Below are positions 8,130 through 17,586 of a stretch of 42,441 nt of DNA, one piece after another; positions within the stretch are counted from its first letter, which is position 1; each line of letters begins with the position of its first letter. The stretch comes from Muribaculaceae bacterium. Lineage in GTDB: Bacteria > Bacteroidota > Bacteroidia > Bacteroidales > Muribaculaceae. Under the pieces are notes generated by a model. It was not told the origin of the DNA. It made no database searches and saw nothing but the letters and a program-made list of their open reading frames with translations. The stretch is taken from positions 1 through 42,441 of the forward strand of contig JAFLTY010000021.1 of assembly GCA_022509065.1 (NCBI GenBank), in the 5' to 3' direction. Made by a program: the position numbers and the translations under genes.

Positions 8130-10301
8130 ATGGAATTGATGAGATTTAAAATGATCGAGGAAGCCATGAACCGCAGCGCATTAGAGGTAAAGGCTCCCTC
8201 CGCCCGGCCGTCGGATTATTTCGGGTCGAAAGTCTTCGGCAGGAAAGCCATGCGTAAGTATCTTGACAAACGTACTTATGAAGCGCTTGTAGATAACATA
8301 GAAAAAGGCACACCGCTGACACGAGAGATAGCGGACAGCATAGCATCGGGGATGCGACAATGGGCAATGGAGAACGGCGCTGACCATTATACCCACTGGT
8401 TCCAACCGCTGACGGGAGGCACAGCCGAAAAACACGACTCGTTCGCAGATCCAGACGGTCATGGAGGCGTTTTGGAAGAGTTTTCGGGTAAGATGCTGAT
8501 ACAGCAGGAGCCCGATGCTTCGTCGTTCCCAAGTGGCGGCATACGCAACACTTTCGAAGCCCGCGGCTATTCGGCCTGGGATCCCACCTCCCCTGCCTTT
8601 ATCGTGGACACCACTCTTTGCATACCGACCGTTTTCATCTCTTATACCGGTGAAGCGCTCGACTACAAAGCACCACTGCTTCGTTCGTTGTCGGCACTCA
8701 ACAAAGCCGCTACCGAAGTATGCCAGTATTTTGACAAGAATGTGAGCCGTGTGTTTTCCTATCTGGGTTGGGAACAGGAGTATTTCCTTATCGACGAGAG
8801 CCTATGGGCAGCTCGCCCTGACCTTGTGCTGACAGGACGCACAATGATGGGACACGAACCGGCCAAGAGCCAACAGCTTGAAGACCATTATTTCGGTGCA
8901 ATCCCGATGCGCGTCATGTCTTTCATGCGCGATCTTGAGTATGAGTGTCACCAACTTGGCATCCCCGTTAAGACACGCCATAACGAAGTAGCGCCCAACC
9001 AGTTTGAGTTAGCCCCCGTGTACGAAGAGGTTAACCTGGCCAACGACCACAACCAATTGCTTATGACGGTCATGGACAAGGTTGCACGCAAGCATCGTTT
9101 CCGTGTGCTACTCCACGAGAAACCCTTCAAAGGTGTCAACGGCTCGGGCAAGCACAACAACTGGTCGCTTGGCACCGACACCGGCGTAAATTTGTTAAGT
9201 CCCGGCAATACTGCACAAAGCAATCTGCAGTTCATCACCTTTCTTGTAAACATCATATCTGCCGTACACAAAAACAACGGTTTGCTTAAAGCGTCTGTCA
9301 TGAGCGCCACCAACGCGCACCGACTTGGCGCCAACGAAGCGCCGCCCGCCATCATATCGACATTCCTTGGCGAGCAGATATCGGGCGTTCTTGACCACCT
9401 TGTTGAAGACAGCGACGAAACGATACGCTTCGACGCTAAGAGCGTTTTCAAGATGAGCGGTATGACCAGTATCCCCAGTATATCACGCGACAATACCGAC
9501 CGCAACCGCACGTCGCCCTTTGCGTTTACCGGCAACCGTTTTGAATTCAGAGCAGTGGGTTCGTCAGACAACTGTGCCGAGGCCATGATAGTTATCAACA
9601 CGGCCGTAGCCAAAGAACTTAAGGAGTTCAAGCAGGAAGTCGACGCCAAGATAGCAAGCGGTGCGAAAAAAGAACGCGCCATCTATGAAGTGTTAAAGGA
9701 GAAGATTCAAGCCTCGAAACCCATCCGTTTTGAAGGTAACGGTTATTCCGACGAATGGAAAGAAGAAGCCAGCAAACGAGGACTTGACTGCGAGACCTCG
9801 ACACCCGAAATCTTCAAACGCTATCTCGACGCACAGACAATGGAGATGTTCAAGGAACTTGGCGTTTACACGCCACTCGAACTGGAAGCGCGCACCGAGG
9901 TGAAATGGGAGACCTACGTAAAGAAAGTTCAGATAGAGTCTCGCGTGTTAGGCGATTTGGCAATGAACCACATAGTTCCCATCGCGTCGAAATACGAAGC
10001 CATCCTACTTGACAAAGCTTGCAAGATGAAAGAGCTGGGACTGATTTCGACAGCGGACATCGATTTGATACGACGTATTCAGGATCACACCGTGGCCATC
10101 CAAACCGGCACCACCAATATGATAAACGCCCGCAAGAAAGCCAATCGCATCGAAAACATGTACGAGAAAGCGGTAGCGTATCATGACACAGTGGAAGTCA
10201 TGTTCAACGAGATACGTTCGCATATAGACGCGCTCGAGGAGATTGTCGACGACCAGCTATGGACACTGCCAAAATACAGAGAGATAATGTTCATAAAATA
10301 A
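8130..10301 (+). CDS. glnN: Glutamine synthetase type III
   Basis: The enzyme makes glutamine from glutamate, ammonia and ATP in the cytosol. With the start at 8130 it has 723 residues, close to the roughly 730 usual for GSIII. Family motifs are plain: THWFQPLTGGTAEKHD, EPDASSFPSGGIRNTFEARG, GWEQEYFLID, KHNNWSLGTD, and NRTSPFAFTGNRFEFRA. The ORF stays open upstream to a GTG at 8082, but homologues begin four residues before the RF(K/R)xxEEA motif, which fits MELMRFKMIEEAM at 8130; ATG 8139 is the alternative. The gene is followed by a strong terminator and then by the nucleotide operon, whose PurF, PurL, GuaA and CarA products all consume glutamine; this functional link is inference, since the transcripts look separate. 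Confidence 0.95.
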   Translation: MELMRFKMIEEAMNRSALEVKAPSARPSDYFGSKVFGRKAMRKYLDKRTYEALVDNIEKGTPLTREIADSIASGMRQWAMENGADHYTHWFQPLTGGTAEKHDSFADPDGHGGVLEEFSGKMLIQQEPDASSFPSGGIRNTFEARGYSAWDPTSPAFIVDTTLCIPTVFISYTGEALDYKAPLLRSLSALNKAATEVCQYFDKNVSRVFSYLGWEQEYFLIDESLWAARPDLVLTGRTMMGHEPAKSQQLEDHYFGAIPMRVMSFMRDLEYECHQLGIPVKTRHNEVAPNQFELAPVYEEVNLANDHNQLLMTVMDKVARKHRFRVLLHEKPFKGVNGSGKHNNWSLGTDTGVNLLSPGNTAQSNLQFITFLVNIISAVHKNNGLLKASVMSATNAHRLGANEAPPAIISTFLGEQISGVLDHLVEDSDETIRFDAKSVFKMSGMTSIPSISRDNTDRNRTSPFAFTGNRFEFRAVGSSDNCAEAMIVINTAVAKELKEFKQEVDAKIASGAKKERAIYEVLKEKIQASKPIRFEGNGYSDEWKEEASKRGLDCETSTPEIFKRYLDAQTMEMFKELGVYTPLELEARTEVKWETYVKKVQIESRVLGDLAMNHIVPIASKYEAILLDKACKMKELGLISTADIDLIRRIQDHTVAIQTGTTNMINARKKANRIENMYEKAVAYHDTVEVMFNEIRSHIDALEEIVDDQLWTLPKYREIMFIK

Positions 10302-10313
10302 CCCTATGATATC

Positions 10314-10347
10314 AGAGCCGGTTGGCATTTGTTGTCCAACCGGCTCT
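10314..10347 (+). terminator. Strong hairpin after glutamine synthetase gene
   Basis: A perfect 12-bp stem, AGAGCCGGTTGG (10314-10325) with CCAACCGGCTCT (10336-10347), has a 10-nt loop and begins 12 bp after the stop codon. The tail is TAATTAATTA rather than a clean T run; a T7 run follows at 10373-10379. Confidence 0.8.
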
Positions 10348-10403
10348 AATTAATTAGTGCGTAAAGGGTTACTTTTTTTATGAAATTTTAATGGCAAGAA
10401 TGC

Positions 10404-10434
10404 TTGGTCGCCTAAAAAAATATCATTACCTTTG
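10404..10434 (+). promoter_or_regulatory. Promoter of the nucleotide-biosynthesis operon leader
   Basis: TTG at 10404-10406, a spacer of exactly 20 bp, and TACCTTTG at 10427-10434 give a full Bacteroidota consensus promoter. Transcription should start near 10440. It is the only consensus promoter I see between the glutamine synthetase terminator and pyrC, about 305 bp before the pyrC ATG. Confidence 0.75.
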
Positions 10435-10455
10435 TAGTGAATTAAAGACGATGCA

Positions 10456-10611
10456 ATGAATTCGCGCCAAAGTCAACAAGACCCGGCGCCTAACAGTCAA
10501 AAAAACCAAATTTCAAAAGAATACATGAAACGTAAGTTGCTGATAGAATGTGAGAACAAAGTTTTACAAACAACTTGCGTCATGTTTTACGGTTCGTATG
10601 TCAAGAAATAA
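10456..10611 (+). CDS. 51-codon ORF, candidate leader peptide of the pyr operon
   Basis: It starts about 15 nt after the predicted transcription start and encodes 51 residues, from MNSRQSQQDPAPNSQ to VMFYGSYVKK. It has no signal peptide, no membrane helix and no recognised domain. The stop codon (10609-10611) overlaps the first two bases of an intrinsic terminator stem, and a hairpin plus UUUU lies within its last third. By position this resembles the 44-residue PyrL leader peptide of enteric pyrBI, whose translation controls the attenuator; sequence similarity to PyrL is not evident. It could instead be an independent small protein, or the transcript could be a roughly 200-nt small RNA with a chance ORF. 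Confidence 0.5.
   Translation: MNSRQSQQDPAPNSQKNQISKEYMKRKLLIECENKVLQTTCVMFYGSYVKK
10524..10588 (+). promoter_or_regulatory. Pause-like hairpin followed by UUUU in the pyr leader
   Basis: The arms CATG (10524-10527) plus ACGTAAGTTG (10530-10539) pair with CAACTTGCGT (10571-10580) plus CATG (10581-10584). That gives 14 pairs with one G-U and a two-A bulge. The loop has 31 nt. TTTT follows directly at 10585-10588, 21 nt before the terminator stem. A hairpin followed by U residues is the form of a UTP-sensitive RNA polymerase pause; this role is inferred. Confidence 0.5.
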
Positions 10612-10638
10612 TTCCGCAGTCATGTGGAATTTTTTTTT
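10610..10638 (+). terminator. Intrinsic terminator / candidate attenuator before pyrC
   Basis: AATTCCGCA (10610-10618) pairs with TGTGGAATT (10623-10631) in a 9-bp stem with one G-U pair, a GTCA loop and an unbroken T run to 10638. The stem begins at the stop codon of the leader ORF. A ribosome sitting at that stop would cover the ascending arm. Termination here would end a transcript of about 198 nt and separate the promoter from the operon. Confidence 0.75.
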
Positions 10639-10746
10639 ACATATATAATAGCGCGCGTCACGCGCACGAACAATAATCAATAGGCAGTAACATCGCCAGG
10701 TAGTCACCAATCAAAAACGACAGACAAGGTAGAAACAAAAGTCAGA

Positions 10747-11886
10747 ATGTCAAACCAACCCAACATAGTCCGCTTCCCCGCCTTTGTGGATTTGCATGTG
10801 CATCTACGCGAACCGGGCTACGGATATAAAGAGACAATACTGACCGGCACCCAAGCCGCCGCGGCAGGGGGCTACTCGGATGTTTTCGCGATGCCTAACG
10901 TCAACCCCGTGCCCGACACTGTCGAGCATCTGCAGATACAGAAAGACATTATCTCGAGCAGCGCAGTCATCAACGTACATCCGTACTGCAGTATCACCAT
11001 GGGACAGAAAGGGCGTGGCGAGTTGGTAGCTTTCGATAAACTGGCGCCATTGACTTCCGGATTTTCGGACGATGGAAAAGGCATACAATCGGAGAGCCTT
11101 ATGCGCGAAGCGATGACACGTTGCCACGCGGCAGGTTCGATGATTGTGGCGCATTGCGAAGTTGAAAGCCTTCTTGACGGAGGGTATATCCACGCAGGCA
11201 AATACGCGGCAGAACACAACCACAAAGGTATATGTTCGGCCAGTGAATATAAAGAAGTCGAAAGAGACATACAATTGACAGAACAGACGGGCTGTCCTCT
11301 TCATATATGCCATGTTTCGACAAAAGAAAGCGTGGCACTCATCCGTGCCGCAAAGACAAAAGGACTGCCTGTGACATGCGAAACCGCACCACATTACCTA
11401 TTGCTCAACGACCTGATGCTGGAGGAGAGCGGCGATTGGAAGATGAATCCGCCACTTCGGTCGGAAGAAGACCAACAGGCACTTATCGAAGGTATCATTG
11501 ACGGCACTATAGACTGTGTTGCCACCGACCATGCGCCCCACTCCTCCGAAGAGAAATCAAGAGGGTTGCGAGACAGCGCCTTCGGTATTGTAGGTTTGGA
11601 GACGGCCTTCCCATTGCTGTACACCTATCTTGTTTGCCGCGGCGTGATTACCCTTGACCGATTGGTAGAACTTATGTCCCGTCGCCCCAGCCAGATCATG
11701 AACCTCGCTGACGATGACAGCTCATATACACTATTCGATCTGGACGAAGAGTATGAAATAGACCCGTCGAAGTTCAAGTCCAAAGGACATTCGACACCAT
11801 TTAAGGGCTGGAAAGTAAAGGGTCGGTGTTTAAAAACAGTTTGTAACGGAAAAGAAGTGTACAACTATGCGACAACTGACCTTTAA
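10747..11886 (+). CDS. pyrC: Dihydroorotase
   Basis: The enzyme closes carbamoyl-aspartate to dihydroorotate, step 3 of UMP synthesis. The product has 379 residues. Metal and active-site residues of the class I amidohydrolase fold are present: His17 and His19 in DLHVHLREPG, Asp108/109 in FSDDGKG, His136 in AHCE, His189 in CHVSTKE and Asp261 in ATDHAPH, plus NPPLR. Only 12 residues precede the metal motif, whereas relatives have about 45-50, so the N-terminal part of the beta-sandwich is missing; no in-frame start lies upstream. The sequence style (REPGYGYKETILTG, EEKSRGL, GIVGLETAFPLL) recalls clostridial PyrC more than the Bacteroides type. It is the first gene of the operon and overlaps pyrK by 20 bp. 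The spacer 10639-10746 holds only a small GCGCG/CGCGC palindrome (10653-10665). Confidence 0.93.
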   Translation: MSNQPNIVRFPAFVDLHVHLREPGYGYKETILTGTQAAAAGGYSDVFAMPNVNPVPDTVEHLQIQKDIISSSAVINVHPYCSITMGQKGRGELVAFDKLAPLTSGFSDDGKGIQSESLMREAMTRCHAAGSMIVAHCEVESLLDGGYIHAGKYAAEHNHKGICSASEYKEVERDIQLTEQTGCPLHICHVSTKESVALIRAAKTKGLPVTCETAPHYLLLNDLMLEESGDWKMNPPLRSEEDQQALIEGIIDGTIDCVATDHAPHSSEEKSRGLRDSAFGIVGLETAFPLLYTYLVCRGVITLDRLVELMSRRPSQIMNLADDDSSYTLFDLDEEYEIDPSKFKSKGHSTPFKGWKVKGRCLKTVCNGKEVYNYATTDL

Positions 11887-12628
11887 AATAACGGCCAACG
11901 AAGCCCTGACACCGCTTATCAACAGCATGTGGCTTGAAGGGGTTGACGAAGAGGTTCGGAAGACGGTAAAGAGCGTCGTTCCCGGACAATTCATCAACGC
12001 GGCCATTGAAGGATGTTACCTGCGGCGTCCGGTGTCAGTGTGTGATGTACAAAACGACAAGATACGCATAGTATATAAGGTTGTAGGCAAAGGTACCGCG
12101 CTTATGCGTGAGATGCACCCCGATACAAGCCTTGACATACTTGTGCCGTTGGGTAACGGGTTCGATATAAGCCGGTCGGGAAGACGACCGCTGCTGATAG
12201 GCGGCGGCGTAGGGGTACCACCCTTACTTTTTCTGGCCAGAAAACTAAAAGAATCTGGGGTAACGCCCGACGTAGTATTAGGGTTCAATAGCGGAAACGA
12301 AATCATCCTTGCAGAAGAATTCCGCTCACTCGGGTGCGACATACAGATAGCTACCTTAGACGGCAGCACGGGACAAAAAGGGTTTGTCACCGACACCCGA
12401 GCAGTCAAGGACAGCCAATCGACCAACAGTTTTTATTACGCATGCGGGCCATTGCCCATGCTACGGGCTATCCAAGGGCAGTTGGGCATCGACGGGCAAC
12501 TGAGCGTGGAAGAAAGGATGGGTTGCGGTTTCGGCATTTGTATGGGCTGTACCTGCCATACCAAATCGGGCGCCCGACAGGTTTGCACACACGGCCCGGT
12601 GTTTCAAAAAGACGATATAATATTATAG
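11867..12628 (+). CDS. pyrK: Dihydroorotate dehydrogenase B, electron-transfer subunit
   Basis: This is the FAD and [2Fe-2S] subunit that passes electrons from dihydroorotate, via PyrD, to NAD+. The product has 253 residues. The N-terminal half is the ferredoxin-reductase-like FAD domain with RRPVSVC, then a nucleotide-binding segment with GGGVGVPPL, and the iron-sulphur ligands Cys220, Cys225, Cys228 and Cys240 near the C-terminus (CGFGICMGC, then QVC). The start lies inside the end of pyrC, suggesting translational coupling, and pyrD follows after 16 bp. The pairing with pyrD identifies the enzyme as the heterotetrameric NAD-linked class 1B type. Confidence 0.95.
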   Translation: MRQLTFKITANEALTPLINSMWLEGVDEEVRKTVKSVVPGQFINAAIEGCYLRRPVSVCDVQNDKIRIVYKVVGKGTALMREMHPDTSLDILVPLGNGFDISRSGRRPLLIGGGVGVPPLLFLARKLKESGVTPDVVLGFNSGNEIILAEEFRSLGCDIQIATLDGSTGQKGFVTDTRAVKDSQSTNSFYYACGPLPMLRAIQGQLGIDGQLSVEERMGCGFGICMGCTCHTKSGARQVCTHGPVFQKDDIIL

Positions 12629-12644
12629 AAAGGACAACATACCC

Positions 12645-13562
12645 ATGGCCAACCGACTCGAAATAACCTTAGGTAACATTACACTGAAGAATCCGATAAT
12701 ACCGGCATCGGGCACTTTCGGGTTTGGCCTTGAGATGGCGTCATTGTACGACATCGATTGTCTGGGAGCGATAAGCATAAAAGGCACCACCGTGGAGAGC
12801 CGCTACGGCAACCCTACTCCACGCATTGCGGAATGCAGCAGCGGGATGCTGAATTCGGTAGGACTTCAAAATCCCGGAGTTGAAGCGGTAACACGCGACA
12901 TACTGCCACGACTGCGCTCCGTCTACCACCAACCCATCATAGCCAATATCAGCGGATTCTCGATAGCCGAGTATGAGCACCTCGCCAAGACGCTGAGTAA
13001 GGAAGCTCAAGTCGGTATTCTGGAAGTGAACATATCGTGTCCCAACGTCCACGACGGCGGAATGGCTTTCGGAACGAGCGCCGAGACAGCCGCGGAGGTA
13101 ACGAAAGCTGTTAAAGCGGTGTCAAGCAAACCCGTATTCATCAAGCTTTCCCCCAACGTCACCGACATAGTCAGTATCGCCAAAGCCTGCGAAGAGGCCG
13201 GAGCCGACGGGCTGTGCCTTATCAATACCGTTTTGGGAATGCGCATCGACATCCGGCGGCGGGAGCCTGTCCTGGCCAACAAGTACGGCGGGATGTCGGG
13301 ACCGAGTATTTTTCCGTTGGCCTTAAGAATGGTCAACCAGGTAGCACAATCGTGCTCGATACCGGTGATAGGTTGCGGAGGTGTGGGTACGGCGGAGGAC
13401 GTGATAGAGATGATGATGGCCGGTGCGAGCGCCGTTGAGATCGGCGCAGCCAATCTTGTCAATCCGTATGTATGCAAAGACATTATAGACCAACTGCCCG
13501 ACAAACTCACAGAATTGGGCATTGAGAACATAAAGGATATAATAAACATAGTAAACCAATGA
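12645..13562 (+). CDS. pyrD: Dihydroorotate dehydrogenase B, catalytic subunit (class 1B)
   Basis: The FMN enzyme oxidises dihydroorotate to orotate, step 4 of UMP synthesis. The product has 305 residues, normal for class 1B. The catalytic base Cys132 lies in NISCPN, followed by AFGTSAE; FIKLSPNVTDI and the phosphate-binding GCGGVGTAEDV are also present. It has no membrane anchor, as expected for the cytosolic class. The stop codon overlaps the pyrF start by 4 bp (ATGA). Confidence 0.96.
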   Translation: MANRLEITLGNITLKNPIIPASGTFGFGLEMASLYDIDCLGAISIKGTTVESRYGNPTPRIAECSSGMLNSVGLQNPGVEAVTRDILPRLRSVYHQPIIANISGFSIAEYEHLAKTLSKEAQVGILEVNISCPNVHDGGMAFGTSAETAAEVTKAVKAVSSKPVFIKLSPNVTDIVSIAKACEEAGADGLCLINTVLGMRIDIRRREPVLANKYGGMSGPSIFPLALRMVNQVAQSCSIPVIGCGGVGTAEDVIEMMMAGASAVEIGAANLVNPYVCKDIIDQLPDKLTELGIENIKDIINIVNQ

Positions 13563-14275
13563 GCAAGTCCGACCATAATAACGTCATAATAGCCTGTGAT
13601 TTTGACAGCGCCGAAGCGTTGTATCGTTTTTTGCCACAATTCGGCGAATCGCGTCCTTATCTCAAAATAGGCATGGAACTGTATTATGCCGCAGGGCCTG
13701 CCATAGTGAGAGAACTTAAAAGCAAAGGTTTCCCGATATTTCTTGACCTGAAGCTGCACGACATACCCAATACGGTAAAGAAAGCCATGTCGGTATTATC
13801 GAAACTTGACGTCGACATGTGTAACCTTCACGCATCGGGGGGCATCGCCATGATGAAAGCCGCCGTCGAAGGGCTGACACGCAAAGACGGCAGTCGCCCC
13901 ATACTGCTTGCCGTCACACAACTCACCTCGACGAGCCGTGAGACAATGAACAACGAACTGCTTATTGACGGACCGGTGGAACGCGTGGTAGCCCAATACG
14001 CGAAGAACGCTCGGGAAGCGGGACTTGACGGGGTGGTATGTTCGCCTCTCGAAGCCGGCATAGTGAAAAAAGAATGCGGAGACGACTTTCTGACGGTCAC
14101 TCCCGGAGTGCGTTTCTCCAATTCGGACACGCAAGATCAGAAGCGAGTGACCACACCGGCGCTTGCCCGCGAACTTGGGTCGGATTATATAGTGGTGGGC
14201 AGACCGATAACCGGGGCTCAGAATCCCTACGAAGCGTATATGCGGTGTTTGGCAGAATTTAACGGCATAGAATAG
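13559..14275 (+). CDS. pyrF: Orotidine 5'-phosphate decarboxylase
   Basis: The enzyme converts OMP to UMP, the last step of the pathway. The product has 238 residues, the length of the short Bacillus/E. coli-type subfamily. The catalytic D-x-K-x-x-D array is Asp63, Lys65 and Asp68 in FLDLKLHDIPNTV, and the phosphate-binding end has VTPGVR and VVGRPIT. Bacteroides species typically carry the other, longer subfamily, so this gene is one of several in the operon of Firmicutes type. It is coupled to pyrD by a 4-bp overlap; pyrE follows after 23 bp. Confidence 0.96.
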   Translation: MSKSDHNNVIIACDFDSAEALYRFLPQFGESRPYLKIGMELYYAAGPAIVRELKSKGFPIFLDLKLHDIPNTVKKAMSVLSKLDVDMCNLHASGGIAMMKAAVEGLTRKDGSRPILLAVTQLTSTSRETMNNELLIDGPVERVVAQYAKNAREAGLDGVVCSPLEAGIVKKECGDDFLTVTPGVRFSNSDTQDQKRVTTPALARELGSDYIVVGRPITGAQNPYEAYMRCLAEFNGIE

Positions 14276-14298
14276 ACATTTGATATAAGACACAACCA

Positions 14299-14946
14299 AT
14301 GGAAGCAAAAACAGACAAACGACATATAGCCGAAGACCTGTTATCGATAGGCGCGGTATTTCTTCGACCTGACGAACCCTTCACGTGGGCAAGCGGCATA
14401 AAAAGCCCCATCTACTGCGACAACCGACTGACACTCTCCGATGTAGCTATACGCGAAGACGTAGAGGAAGGGCTTGCGCGAATCGTCCGTGAGCATTATC
14501 CCGAAGCCGAAGTGCTGATGGGAACCTCGACAGCGGGAATAGCTCATGCCGCCATAACGGCGACCAAACTGAGCCTTCCGATGGGTTATGTGCGGTCGTC
14601 GGCAAAAGACCACGGTCGCACGAACCGCATAGAAGGGAAGTTGACCACGGGGCAGAAAACAGTTGTTATAGAAGACCTTATATCGACCGGAGGCAGTTGT
14701 ATAGAAGTGGTAGAGGCACTCCGGGAAGCCGGCGCCGATGTTTTGGGTATAGCGAGCATCTTCACATACAACATGGAGAAAGGCCTGGAGGCGCTTAGAC
14801 GCAACGAGGTGAAGAACGTAAGCCTTTGCGACCTGGACGCCTTGCTCGATGTGGCTGTAGACAAGAAATATATCAAACCGACAGACAAAAAGAAACTGTT
14901 AGCGTTCCGCAGCAATCCGTCAGATGACAGCTGGCGCAACGCCTAA
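14299..14946 (+). CDS. pyrE: Orotate phosphoribosyltransferase
   Basis: It transfers phosphoribose from PRPP to orotate to make OMP, step 5. The product has 215 residues. FTWASGIKSPIYCDNR is the orotate-side family motif, and the PRPP loop is VVIEDLISTGGS at 122-133. GTSTAGI and RSSAKDHGR are the flexible-loop and substrate segments. It lies between pyrF and pyrB with gaps of 23 and 45 bp. Confidence 0.96.
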   Translation: MEAKTDKRHIAEDLLSIGAVFLRPDEPFTWASGIKSPIYCDNRLTLSDVAIREDVEEGLARIVREHYPEAEVLMGTSTAGIAHAAITATKLSLPMGYVRSSAKDHGRTNRIEGKLTTGQKTVVIEDLISTGGSCIEVVEALREAGADVLGIASIFTYNMEKGLEALRRNEVKNVSLCDLDALLDVAVDKKYIKPTDKKKLLAFRSNPSDDSWRNA

Positions 14947-14991
14947 GGATAAGCAAAAGAGAGTTATTCACAATAACAAACAAGTGAAAAA

Positions 14992-16053
14992 ATGCGACAT
15001 TTAATAGACTCGACCGATTTAAGCGTTAAGGAAACTCAGGAGATTTTAAATCTTGCTCTCGATATTATCGAAAACCGCACAATGTACAGTCATGTATGCG
15101 CCGGGAAGAAACTGGCGACACTCTTCTATGAACCGAGCACGCGTACGAGACTGAGTTTCACAGCAGCCATGATGGAACTTGGAGGAAACGTCCTCGGGTT
15201 TTCGGATGCGAGCACCTCGTCGGTGAGCAAAGGAGAAACCGTAGCCGACACGGTTCGTGTAGTATCGGCGTTCGCTGACATCATCGCCATGCGTCACTAT
15301 AAAGAGGGAGGCCCGTTTGTCGCATCGCAATATTCACGCATTCCGGTAATAAACGCCGGCGACGGTGGCAACGCACATCCCACCCAGACCCTCACCGACC
15401 TTCTCAGCATACGCCGTGAGCTGGGACATCTTGACAATCTCACCATAGGACTGTGCGGCGACTTGAAATACGGGCGGACGGTGCATTCGCTCATTAAGGC
15501 TATGAACCGTTATGAAGGTGTAAAGTTTGTTCTTATAGCTCCCGCAGAACTACGGCTGCCCGACCACATAAAGAATCTTGCACCGACGAAATGCGTTGAA
15601 ACAGCGACGCTTGAGGAAGCGTTGCCCACGCTTGACGTCCTCTATATGACCCGCGTTCAACAAGAACGTTTCGCCAACAAAGACGACTATGAACGTCTTA
15701 AAGACAGTTTCGTTCTGGACGCGCGCAAGATGCAGCTTGCAAAAGAAAAAATGATTGTGCTGCATCCTCTACCTCGAGTCAAGGAAATAAGTCCCGATGT
15801 GGACAGTGACTCCCGTGCGGCCTACTTCCGTCAGGTAGAGAACGGCAAATTTGTGCGTATGGCACTGATTTACACATTGCTGCATAAGACAACCGAAACC
15901 CGCGAGCACTCAGAGTCCCTCAGTGTCACCGAGGAACCATGCACCAACAGACGGTGCATCACCGCCACCGAGCCCGTGGAAAGACTATCGTACGAAGACC
16001 ACGACGGGAAAAGACGGTGCGCCTACTGTAACCACGTTCTGGCCAACAGCTAA
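14992..16053 (+). CDS. pyrB: Aspartate carbamoyltransferase with a fused PyrI-type zinc tail
   Basis: The catalytic chain joins carbamoyl phosphate and aspartate, step 2 of UMP synthesis. Residues 1 to about 297 are a complete catalytic chain: FYEPSTRTRLSF (STRTR at 49-53), the SVSKGET loop, HPTQTLTDL and LHPLPRV. After a polar linker the C-terminus (about 314-353) has Cys317, Cys322, Cys343 and Cys346 in CTNRRCITATEPV ... RCAYCNHVLAN. This matches the four-cysteine zinc domain at the end of the regulatory chain PyrI (in E. coli CPNSNCISHAEPV ... CKYC ... VLAN). The nucleotide-binding allosteric domain of PyrI is absent, and no pyrI gene is in the window. In enteric ATCase the zinc domain contacts the catalytic chain, so the tail may dock in cis or between trimers; that is inference. 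Confidence 0.94.
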   Translation: MRHLIDSTDLSVKETQEILNLALDIIENRTMYSHVCAGKKLATLFYEPSTRTRLSFTAAMMELGGNVLGFSDASTSSVSKGETVADTVRVVSAFADIIAMRHYKEGGPFVASQYSRIPVINAGDGGNAHPTQTLTDLLSIRRELGHLDNLTIGLCGDLKYGRTVHSLIKAMNRYEGVKFVLIAPAELRLPDHIKNLAPTKCVETATLEEALPTLDVLYMTRVQQERFANKDDYERLKDSFVLDARKMQLAKEKMIVLHPLPRVKEISPDVDSDSRAAYFRQVENGKFVRMALIYTLLHKTTETREHSESLSVTEEPCTNRRCITATEPVERLSYEDHDGKRRCAYCNHVLANS

Positions 16054-16077
16054 AAAATGAAATTAAACAAAAGATAA

Positions 16078-17571
<1,494 letters not shown>

Positions 17572-17586
17572 CACGTTATCGTTTTC

